Assembly: GCA_025084515.1 (NCBI GenBank)
Contig: JAJAGP010001694.1
Coordinates: 1-64,000, forward strand
Source of the DNA: Ancistrus triradiatus
Lineage: Eukaryota > Chordata > Actinopteri > Siluriformes > Loricariidae
Direction of reading: 5' to 3'
Length of the DNA: 64,000 nt
Made by a program: the position numbers and the translations under genes. Below are positions 24,241-36,300 of this stretch, one piece after another (position 1 is the first letter of the stretch; the number at the start of each line of letters is the position of its first letter). The notes below the pieces were generated by a model. That model searched no databases. It had not been told where the DNA came from and saw only the letters and a program-made list of their open reading frames with translations.

Positions 24241-25370
24241 GCTCATGTGCTTTGTAATAAATTCCTTTGGACAACTTTGTATGCCTACATTTTATGCTGT
24301 GTGTTAATCTATAATGGCATTTATGCAGCTACGTCATAATGAACTTACAATTGCACCTGATTGGTTAAAGTAACCTGACATGGTAGTTCCAGTCCAGTAG
24401 TAGTGTGTAGCAGTGTGAGAGCACATGCGTGGCCCTGTATCAGGTTCACTTACCCTGTAGCAAGAGTAGCCCATTTGTTATCATGTGAAATGTTGCAGGA
24501 GCACAGGCACAGCAGTGATACTGATCAGGTGTAGGCCTAGTGGTGGTTTGGGGGTTGTGAAAATCTAAGGTCACTTCTGGGTTTAGTCCATCAACCTACA
24601 AATCTCTGGCCAAGTATCTTATGACCCTAATTAAAACTTACCTGGACTATGCATGGAAGTACATACAGGCTACTATATAGTCTCTAATGGTACACCAACC
24701 AACAGCACCACTAAGGTATAGGTGTGTAAAGTAATTGCCTGTGTTTAAATAAAAAACACAATCAAATGGTGTGTAGGATATGAGCAGCCATGCGCAAACA
24801 CAACGAGAGTATCAGTACAAGTCAGACTACAGCTCAAGAACAAACGACGTTTTACTTTAATCATGGCGCCAACACTAAAATATAACCAAGATTTAAAACC
24901 GAGGTACTCTTTACTTTCTCCATTCTCTCTGACGCATGTCCTCACCCACTGACATCAGGAAAATGTGGAGTGTGGGCACAGTGTGGAATTTAGAGTGAAA
25001 AGATTCTTTATTTTTCACTCCCTCACTTTCTGCAAGAAATATGTCAAATTCGCAGAGTCAAACTAAGGTCATAAAAACAAAAGATCACAAATATTAGGGT
25101 TCTGGTAAATCCTGGTGATTTGTTTACAGGCTTCCTACTTTGTCTAATAGTTTTTTTATTTCCATGGGGTCACAGTTGCAGTGCCAGAGGGTGATCCCCC
25201 GAGTGACTGCCCCTCCAACAAACACAGTCAATCATATGTGCCTGATCCAGCCAGAAGGTCTGCCAGAAATAACAAATATAACAAAGTAAAGATGACAAAA
25301 ACTGGCTCCTACAGGCTCAGGTTCTAGGTTTCACTGTCAAATGGGGCCGTTCACCCCAGGTTAAATGATT
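24241..25370. other. No gene recognised
   Basis: Unique-looking AT-rich sequence. No exon, RNA gene or element ends seen. Confidence 0.4.
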
Positions 25371-25378
25371 GTTTAATG

Positions 25379-25652
25379 TAGTGTTTCCCAACCTTCTTGA
25401 GCCATGGCACATATTTCACATTAGAAAAATCACACCATCAAAGAAAAATGTCACAAAAACTATATTTGATGAAATATAATGAAAATTTGGTCTCAATTTA
25501 TTACATTTTCTTAGCGTCAAACGTGGGTTTGTTTAGTTGAACACTGAGCTGATATCTTACTGCCCTCTAGTGGAAGAGAATCAGGTGAAATTGGATAATC
25601 TTCCACGGCACTCCTGGTGATTTCTCACGGCACAGTCGTTGGGAAAACACTG
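25379..25652. mobile_element. hAT-type MITE with 8-bp target duplication
   Basis: The 8-base direct repeat GTTTAATG at 25371-25378 and 25653-25660 brackets a 274-bp element. Its ends TAGTGTTTCCCAAC and GTTGGGAAAACACTG are imperfect inverted repeats. An 8-bp duplication fits hAT transposition. No transposase inside. Confidence 0.8.
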
Positions 25653-26349
25653 GTTTAATGAACCATCAAAAAGTCAATTCAGTTCTGAGACAATCTAGGA
25701 TCATATGGAAAATTTGTACTCAGAAATTTTTTAATTTCTGCCAGTTCTTACATTTCAATATGGCATGTGTTGTGGGTGAGGTGGAAACGTCTAACTCGCT
25801 GTGGTGACCCCTGATAAAGGGAGAAACCGAAAGAAGAAGATGATGTGTTGTTTGTTATCTATGAAGGTTGCTTAGATGATGATGATATTAACAAACCCAT
25901 AACTACACTATCTTGGGAAACTTTGGCATAAGACTCACGTTCACTCCAACTATAAGGTAATTCTTTATTTTAGCTGATTTATGTGACTGACCCCTACTGC
26001 TAATTGGTTGATGGAGAAGATGGGGTGTGGTTAAATGCAGGTTGTAACAGATGATAGAGATGATTTGTTATTAATTTCAGTGTGGATCTGTAGCAGAGTT
26101 AAAAAGTTATTTTACTTCTTAAACCACTTCTGGATGCAGTGACAAAACGATGTAACAAATATGTACTAAATACTATGGCTGCTATAGTGATGCAACTGAA
26201 CAACACAGGGCTTTGTAACAACTCGGCATTTAATACAATAATATAAAAAACTAAATGATCTTGGTACATGGCTCTAAACACATGAGTAAGGGGATATGGC
26301 CCAGTGTCATGCAAATACTGAAGCTACAGAAATTACATATTTGCTCATA

Positions 26350-26612
26350 CTTGCAGTCTTGTTCAAAAGTTTGTGCACCCCTGACCAAACTAAAAGCCAA
26401 AAAACACAACCTAAATATGACCGATTATTTTAATGCAGCATTACTGCTATTAATGCTTAATAGTTGGTAAGGTGTTCTCTTTGTGAATTGTTATGCCAAA
26501 TAAACCTACGGTGATTACAGAGTGCAACCGGTTTATCTAAATGAATATATTAGTCTTGTTTCAGTAAGAAAATCAATGCATGTAAAGTAAGGGGTGACCA
26601 TACCTTTGCAGA
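26350..26612. mobile_element. Possible MITE
   Basis: The left CAAAAGTTTGTGCACCCCTG and the right AAGGGGTGACCATACCTTTG are loosely inverted copies of each other. A related terminus, GTGCCCAAACTTTTGCATAAG, lies at 27785. Weak, from the ends only. Confidence 0.35.
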
Positions 26613-27248
26613 AGACCGTACTCATGCGATGGTTTCACTAAACTGTACAGAACATCAAAACGCAAAGCCGATGTGTTAAAACACTAAACCGTTCACATTC
26701 TCTCTAAACCTAGAAGGCCTTCTAAATGGCTATGGTAAAATATTCTATAATTTTAAAATAAAAATGACACACAAATGTAAACCAAAGTCACTTCAAAACC
26801 AACACATAAAAAAAGACATGACTTCATATGACTATACTATATATATATGACGCCATTAAAAAAGTCCTTAAAAGGTGTCTGTCTGCAGGTGTACATCACA
26901 GTGTCCGTCTCCTCGTCAGCGCATCAAAATCTCCTACTGACTCTCCAACCGCTTTCCTATTTAGATTCATTTTCTAAGGATTATTTATAAAATAATAAAC
27001 ATGATAAAATGCACATCATAAAATTGTGCAATATTAAAATATTTAGAAAACTCACGATGTCTTCAGAATTAGCTCATACACAAATGCAGTTTTAAAACAA
27101 TCTGCAGCACTGAAATGCTCTGGCTACGGTATGCCTCTCAGGCTCGGGCCCTCGGAGTGAAGGAGAGAACAGCATCAGGAGCAGATGGAGGTCAAGTGTG
27201 AAGAGGCAGAGGTGGATCAGGAGCAGATGGAGGTTAGATGGAGGAGAA

Positions 27249-27329
27249 TCAGGAGTTGCTGCTCAGTCGGCGCCGGAGCAGTGAGGCCGGTTTAGTTTCT
27301 GTGTCCTCCTGATCACTCTCACAACTTCT
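27249..27329 (-). CDS. dapk2: dapk2-like last exon and stop
   Basis: An 81-base exon after the acceptor GTTCTTCTAG. It reads RSCESDQEDTETKPASLLRR, then RLSSNS and TGA. The CESD and final RRR-SS pattern agrees with the DAPK2 C-terminus (dimerisation tail). Downstream (27175-27245) the motif GGAGCAGATGGAGGT occurs twice. Confidence 0.9.
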   Translation of the reverse strand, partial: RSCESDQEDTETKPASLLRRRLSSNS

Positions 27330-30300
27330 CTAGAAGAACAAAAATGAAAATACAGTTTAAAGAAATCAATAACAACAAAAAATAATAATAATTAACAAAT
27401 AACAAAAAATAATAAAAACGAGAATAATAACAACAAACAGTAATATAACAGCTATAAACAATAATGAACGATATCAGTAATAACAATAACAAAAGTAAAA
27501 ATAATAAATAATACATAAGAGTAATAACAGTAACAATAATAAGAGAAAAATAATGAGAATTGTTATACTTCAAACATGAAAATATAAGGTTTAGAATGTG
27601 TGTCCTAATATGCAAAATCATTTGAAAATAAACCTCACCAGCTGCTCGTCCTCCTTGGATGTTTTACAGAGCAAATGCAGACGGGAAAGACGGTTACACG
27701 CCCACACCATGTTATAGGTCATCTAAACACAAACACATGTCACTTATTTATACAATTCATCATTAAATAACTATTTGATCAGGGGTGCCCAAACTTTTGC
27801 ATAAGACTGGAATGTCTACAGAACCTTTTATATTTCAAGTTGAATGTTTATTGTAATTGGTCAATAGAGCACCCCCCCCCCCCACACACACACATACACA
27901 CACACACAAACATACACACATATATATATATATATATATATTATATACTAAATTCAGATCTGGTATAATAGATTATTACATTACTAATTATTTCTCAGTC
28001 TCTCTATAATAATTCAACCAGCAAATCTGTCTATGCAGTATTACTAAACAAATATAACAGAATTTTCTGGGTCCATACCACATATTGCCAGTTGTATGTC
28101 ATTATACCATTGCTAAAATAACAAATCTAATGGTGGCCTAAGACTTTTGCAAAGTACTTGACACTTGACAGAGCATTTCAGAAACTGCTGATCTATTGGG
28201 ATTTGTCAAATGTTTTATTATTCAAATTATTGAATTGTTTAAAAACAATGTGTGTCATACTGTCTGCAATGAAATAAAAGTCAAAGGAAGTGAAAGGAAG
28301 ATCGCATTTAGTTTTACTTAGCATTTTCCATACCGTCACGACTTTTTCTGATTTGGGGTTGTAAACTAAGATTTGTTTTAATGTTTTTGGCTACTTGCAT
28401 GTTAATATAAGTGTTAATGTACGTCTTAATTGGCTCTTGTAATGTCTTAATTGTCTTAGCAATGATACAGTACAGATGACATCAACCTCATTGACTCACG
28501 ATACATAGTTATGATGGATTTGTCGGAATGTATCCCTAAAGTAAACCAGGGAGCACTTACACAATACAACTCCATTAATGCATGTAATGCCTTATACAGT
28601 GTGGATTTTCACATACATACATACATACAGTGGAGGAAATAATTATTTGATCCCTCGCTGATTTTGTAAGTTTTGCCCACTGACAAAGAAATCAACAGTC
28701 CATAATTTCATTATATTTTTATTCATAAAATCACATTATATAAAATATATAAACTGATTTGCATTTCATTGAGTGAAATACTTATTTCACTCAATGAAAT
28801 GCAAATATATTTACATAACCTTTAATGCTTTAGAGACGATCTGCATAGAGGAGTGGACCAAAATTCCTGCTGATATGTGCGCAAACCTGGTCATCAACTA
28901 CAAGAAACTTCTGACCTCTGTGCTTGCCAACATGGGTTTTGGCACCAAGTACCAAGTCTTGTTATGCTAGGGGATCAAATATTTATTTCACTCAATGAAA
29001 TGCAAAACAATTTATATATTTTATATAATGTGATTTTCTGGATTTTTTTTCCAATATTCTCTCACTGTTAAAATGAACCTACCATTAAAATGATAGACTA
29101 TTCATTTCTGTCAGTGGGCAAACTTAGAAAATCAGCGAGGGATCAAATAATTATTTCCTCCACTGTATATGTGTATGTATATACAAAATCTCAGAAACAA
29201 CAAGTAATTGTAAGTATATAACAGTCCCTGGTGTAATGCCTGTACTGTCATGTCGATGCTGCTGAAAAGAGCTTTTTGTTATGCTGTAAAGTATAAGGGC
29301 AATAACGCTGAATTTTATAGTTTCTGACCAATCAGATCGCAGTACATGTGTGTGTACTTGTTTTTCATAACCAATACTAAAAGTTATACCGACTTAAAGA
29401 AAATCTTAAAGTCAAACGTGATCCTTCATCTGCCCACCAGATGGAACTGCGGTACTAGTAGTTATTAGAATTGAAACACTTTGCATACAAACCGCACACA
29501 CACTAACCTTCCATTTTCTTCTGGCATTGAACTTCTTGAAGCTCTTCATGTTGATGGATGAGCGACTCCTGTTTGCTGCCTGCTTACGAGTAAGAGGCTG
29601 ACAAGAGAGAAAGACACAGAGAGAGAAAGAGTGAGAGATTCAGAGAGACATCGACAGGAAGAGAGAGGGGAGAGAGAATGTTTGTGCTGAACTACAACTA
29701 AAAACCAACATGTGGACACACACAGTGGTGTTCTGTTCAGTTATAAAAGTCGCTATAACAGTACAGCACTTTCTCTGTATCACCGCCTCACGGACACTCA
29801 TCTGCTCTTCCTGATGTTTCAGGATGTACAGTGGGGCAAAAAAGTATTTAGTCAGCCACTGATTGTGTAAGTTCTCCTACTTAGAAAATGAGAGAGGTCT
29901 GTAATTTTCATCAATAGGTACACTTCAACTATGAGAGACAAAATGAGAAAAAAAAAATCCAGGAAATCACATTGTAGGATTTTTAAAGAATTGTAAATCA
30001 CGGTGGAAATAAGTATTTGGTCAACATGCCTTCCAGCATGACAATGATCCCAAACACACCGATAGGGCAACGAAGGAGTGGCTCCCGTAAAAAAAATATT
30101 TCAAGGTCCTGAAGTGGCCTAGCCGGTCTCCAGACCTCAGAAAATTGTGGAGGGAGTTGAAAGTCCGTGTTGGCCCAAAACATCACTGCTCTAGAGGAGA
30201 TCTGCACGGAGCAATGGGGCCAAAATACCAGCTACAGTGTGTGGCCAACCTGGTGAAGACTTACAGGAAACCAAAGGTTATGTTTACAAAGATTGAGTTG

Positions 30301-33300
30301 AACTTTGTTACTGACCAAAATACTTATTTTCCACCATTAAATTTAAACTTAAATTCTTTAAAAACCCTACAATGTGATTTTCCTGGATTTTCTTTCTCAT
30401 TTGTCTCTCATAGTTGAAGTGTACCTATGATGAAACATTACAGACCTCTCTCAAATCTTTCTAAGTAGGAGAACTTGCACAATCAGTGGCTGAACTAAAT
30501 ACTTTCTTGCCCCGCTGTACAAAAGTTCTAGGGTGTTTTCCAGCTTAGTTATTGGTATCGAAAACAGTGATGTGGAAATCCAAAAAACAAAGCAGGATGA
30601 CAAGAAAACATGCTGAGCAATAAAGGATGAATTAAATATTGAGTATCATTTGATGTATACATTGTACACATAAAATCAAAACCCATCCATCATTCCATAT
30701 TCTACTCAATTACATTGATTCAGCTTGTTTTGTGTTTTTTAATTCAAACACTATTACAACACTGACATGTGCTTTCAACTACCATGATGTAGTGGGACTA
30801 CAAGTAAACTTTGGATCACAGTTAAATCTATTTTAAAAATCCGACTGTACCTTGATCCAGGGGTGCAGTAAACATTCATCAGCTGTCATTCTTTCACTGT
30901 AGAGAAAATCACAAGTCTGTATAAAAAATTGCATAGTTAATTACATATCAACTAGGGTACTCGTCCCAAATCTTACCTCTGATCCTTACGAGCAGGTTCT
31001 GGATTGAAATCTTTAGCTATTTCACTTGTTTGGCTGAAATAATGATCATCAAAGTCGTACTTCATATCCACAATGTTCCTGAGCGTCTCCTCATCTGTTT
31101 TCTCCTTGGAAAGGTGAATACAAACCACTTAATCTAAACCAGATTAAATAAGAGCAGTATTAAAACACTGAACTGCTTGCTTTATGTTTACCATTAGTAG
31201 TATCCGGTCATGCTTGTGTGTTCAGATTGCATCTTTTTTTGTTTCAAAGAAATGCGTTCTAAGGAGGTAGCTTCATAACTTCAGAGGTGGTGTTGATAAG
31301 TAAGTAGAAAAAGAAAAATAATAAGTTACATTTATAAGATATAATAATGTTCTCATGTTTCTTTAGATGGTTTTAAACTGACGTTTCTGATTTTATTGGG
31401 TTTAAAAAATAAAATAAAAAATAAAAAAAAATCTCAGATTTCAGGAAGGTTTGCCTAGCATTCAGCATCAGCATGGGTAAGAAAACATCCTACATGCAGC
31501 GCACACATAACACAGAGGAAATGCTTGTAAATAATTGTACATGGTAGTGATTTTATTCTTAATGTAGCTGCTTGTTTGTTTGTGAACTGCCCTTACATTT
31601 TAATCCCTCAAAAAGCAGCAGGTTTTAAGTGAAGAAAAAGCTTTTCTGTTTTGCTTATAATCATGTTTTTTGGATGTAGTGTGTTAACACAGTGTGTCCT
31701 ATACTGAAAATGAAAGATCAGGTTATGTAGGTGCTGCTTGTGCTTAAAAATTCCAGATACTTGCATGACAAGGTGTTTAATTAGGGCAAAATCAAAAGCA
31801 AAAACAGATCTCGGTAAAAACAGGTGGAAATAAATTTGGGGAGCTGTACACAAAGTTACAGGCAGTAATAACTTACAGAATGTAGGTAATGGACACCAAC
31901 GCTCCTGTAAAAACACAAGCACAAGAGTTAAGCATGATTGAAATACAACACATATGTGAACAGGAAATGGTGTGTGTTCACAAAGCCGCATGTTCTTACC
32001 ACATGTCCGTGGGGCCACACTCAGTGCCTCGTAGTTTACCACCTCAGGAGCTGAGAGAAGAAAAACCGAAAGAACAAAACAGAGAGCCAGAGAACAAGAG
32101 TCAATCGAACAATAAGCAAGAATCAGGAACAACACACACCAAAGCTAAAGAATTTCTGTTGTATTGATTTTAATGGGGGAAATTATCGAGCTGTCATCGC
32201 TGCATCCAAAAAATCCTGTCACAACGCTCTGTTACAGAGCTGCAGCTGTCACTTCAACTGTCATCCTCAACTCATCTACATGCTTATGCAATCTTTGGTG
32301 AAATTATGTGTTGATTTACATAATTACTTTTAGGCTTTAACCCTTCTTCGTGATGAGAAAAGCCCATCGAGTTCAACTAAGAGAGCCTTATGGTGATCAG
32401 AGAGACGTTGGGTTGCTGTCTTCTGCCTCCCGTGGGTTGCCGATGTCTCATGTGATCCCTCTTGGCTGTGTTACCTTCTGGTTCTCCTCTTTCTAGCTAT
32501 GCTGCTATAAGCTAATGCTGCCGGGGTCTCATGCTACACTTGGCATCAGTGATTTGTTAATAGACTCTGTGCTCTTAATCAATAACTAATTACACTTCCT
32601 GTTTTCTCTCCGAGCTGTGTTCCAGTCCCACACAACTGATGTTCACTCAAGCTGCTTCCGTCATCAGCTCCAGCCCCACCATACCCAGGCCACAAGAGGG
32701 CAGTAACTCTCTCCCTCCTCCAGTTATCTGGGGTCGAAGTGCCACCAACGACTTTCCTGCTTAGACTCAGGATCCCTGGAGTGACTCTGTGTATCGGACT
32801 ACTTAATGCCGATGTGCATATTTCACATTTTATTTGAACTATGACTCCATGACTTTAGTTTCGTTCTTAGATTTATCAATCTACGCCGCCCAAGGAGGTT
32901 GGGTCCCTTTTTTGTGTCTTGGTCCTCCCAAGGTTTTCTTCCTCATAACACTTAGGGATTTTTCCTTGCCACTGTCGCCCTTGGCTTGCTCGTTTGGGAT
33001 TGGACGTAGATAGGAGATCATTCTAAACTTGTAAAGTTTGCTTGAAGACAATGCTCCATTGTAAAAAGCACTATATAAATAAATCTGACTTGACTTGAAC
33101 TAATCATCTGGATTTTGCAGTCAGATATTTAGGACCATATAAAAAATCATTAATATCCATTTTTCCCTGCATTTTAACCCTGTTTTTCCTGCTCCGTCTT
33201 ATGGGGGCTCCTGTGCCTATCCCTAGAGAAGAGAGAATAGAAGTATGAGTATATACTCCCATGGAAGGATGCCAGTCACTGGTGCTGCATTGGGTGATGA

Positions 33301-36300
33301 TCCTCTGACTGGCCTCACCTCCCACAGACACATGCAATCACATCTGCCCACCCGATAGGCTAGTGTCTTAGGCCGCTGGGCCATCTGAGCACATATAAAA
33401 TATCTGTTTATTTGTTCTCCCAGCTCTCAGAACTTAACTGAATGAAACTGAGTGAAGCATGGATTCTGATAAATACCAACAGCCAAAGCCATGTTATTAC
33501 AAACAAGACATACATCCAAAAAAAGTGGGAAGAGGGTAGCTGACTGATATTTGCTAGAGAAATAGTATACTGGATGAGGATAAAGTAAAAATAATTTTGC
33601 TAACAGATGGTTAAAGAATGGAAAATGGTTTTTCTGGCACGTCCCTGACATATTTACTGCAAACCCTCAAATGTGCCATTTTTGTCTTCTTTCCTGTTTC
33701 CTTACCACTAACAATTCTCTCACCCCTGCCCCTGAAACTTCCCCCTGCTTCTTTGTCTGATGTACCATAATAGTACAACAACTTCAGCATGCTCAGAAAA
33801 TCAAACAATCAATCAATGACTTAAGGAGGTGGGAATCTGTTAAATATAAAGGTAAGAATAAACAGTTTCATTGCCTTGGCCATTCAGACTCTCAGCCTTA
33901 TATCTGAGGAATGGTACACTATGCAACTTCCTTGCAACTGTTTTTACTCTAAGTGTGACACTAACGCAAACACACACAAAAATTAGACAGCAAGCGAAAG
34001 TGAGAGTGAGACCAAAGAGAGACAGCAAGCACAGTGTTTCCTGAGCAAAACTATATTAAGCCACATCACTAAGTTTTGAAGATGTCAGAACAAGGTAGGG
34101 TTTGTCCCATAAGAAATGATGGACAGACGGCTCCCATTATCAGGAATATTCTATAACTTAGGCATTTCCAGGAAAGAGGTGCATTCAGATAACGGGTTTG
34201 ACTGTACTTGTGTCTTAAGTTCTTTGTATGCTAGTCATTCAACCACTGATTATATATAGCTTTATGCTAGTAAAAGTGAATCTGTACAGCAGATTCTAAA
34301 ATACTGTCATGTTTTAATCACAACCACAATACATGCGGATATCCTTCATTCAAGCATTTTGAGAGGGGTCAGTTTTATTGAGTTCAGACTTTGATTCAGA
34401 TTTGACTCTGACTTAAGTTGACTCAAACTTCATGCCTTTTGGTATCTGTCTTGAATCCCTATCAGTTGTGTGGGTCTTGCCTACAGGTCTATGAAAAATT
34501 ATTGAATTTACATAAAACATAAATCTTTCATATTTTAAAAAGTTGCACAGGTTTTCTAGTATTTAGAAAATTAATATGAGGGGTGCCTTACTGTTTTCAT
34601 GCACACACACAAACACAAAAGCTCTCTCACCTATGTACTGAGGCGTTCCACTCAAGCTTTTGTACTCCTCTCCCGGGGTGAAGCGCTGAGCGAGCCCGAA
34701 ATCAATGATCTTGATCTCAGGATGTTCTGCGTTATTATCTGACAGCATAATATTCTCCGGCTGGATTGAAAACAAAGATTCAGAGCACAAACCCACATCA
34801 ATGTAACACAAACTTCGCATGTATGCAAAACTCCAGGCATGGACCTCCAGGCAACGGGAGGCAGAGAGGGCCTCTGCACACCCCAGACATTGACCTCCAG
34901 GCAGAGGGAGGCAGAGAGGGCCTCTGCACACCCCAGACATTGACCTCCAGGCATGTAGTCGGTAAACTACACCTCCCCACCTTACACATATACACTATAT
35001 GGACAAACTGGGACCTACAGTGGTACACTGCCCGGCCACAAAAAAGGACACCACCTGGATTTGACTATGTAAATCCCCCCATCCCCCCACCCCGCCCCCA
35101 CCAGATAATTACTGCATAGGTGATTATGTTTCAGCTGGCAACAAGTTATGTAACCCTAACTGATGCAGTGAGTAGCTTCTCATTTGTTAAACAACCATGT
35201 CCAAAGACACATCAATTAATATTGGAAAAATTAATTACTGCTTCTGCAATGCCACAACATTTATTTCTGTCCAGAGTTGCATTAATTTTTCCCCCAAGAT
35301 CTTGTATTGATGATGGGAGGTTTGTTCCACTGCATAAAGTCTCCTCCAGCACATCCCAAAGATTCTCAATGGGGTTCAGGTCTGGATTCTGTGGTGGCCA
35401 ATCCATGTGTGAAAATGATGGCTCATGCTCCCTGAACCACTCTTTGACAATTTGTCCCTTCTGAAACAGATGTACATCTTTTCCATGACCACAGGATGTC
35501 TTTGGACATGGTTGTTTAACAAATGGGAAGCTACTAACCGCATCAGTTAGGGTTAAAGAACGTGTTGCCAGCTGAAACATCATCACCAATGCAGTAATTA
35601 TCTGATGGGAGGCTTTTTTTAAACTATTTAACTATTTGCTTAGTTAACTCCAGGTGGTGACCTTTTTTTTTATTATGGCAGTGTACTTGCATACAACGAA
35701 ATTTAGTGCACACTCTCCAAGAAAAGTAGCAGTTATATACAACAGTTAATTTAAGTAGACATGTACATACTACCAGTGCAGAATAAAATAAGCACAGTAT
35801 GAATAGTTCAAAGTGTCTGTTTCTGTGTAAGTGCCTGTGCATGTGTGCAAAATATGCAGAATGTCCAACGTGTGATGTGGGTATGAGAGGTGACATCAGT
35901 CAGTGAGGTGTGATGGAGGCCACAGCTCTGGGGAGGAAGCTGTTTCTCAGTTTATTTGTGTTTACGTGGACAGTACTCTACATCTTGCCAGATGGTAGCA
36001 GGTCAAAGAACCAGGTGTGCTGTGTGTCTGCTGATACTGGCAGCCGCCTTCTTTAATCGGCTGGCATAGATGTTGTCCAGGTTGGGCAGGTCAGTCGCAA
36101 TGATTCGTTCTGCTGCCCTTACAGTACCACACTCTAATTCAGTGAGCTCTTTAGAATGACCCATTATTTCAGTAATGTTTGTAAAGGCAGACTGCTTTTT
36201 AAACACCTGTGACAAGGGGCCTGAATTCAATGATTAAGAAGTGTGTCCCAACACCTTTGTCCATATAGTGTATGAAGCATGGCATCCTGTTTTACCCCTT

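Noticed and set aside
34563..34954. Open frame combining the 50-bp repeat with a kinase exon
   Set aside because: The repeat part lies beyond the exon's acceptor site. Only 34631-34760 is coding.
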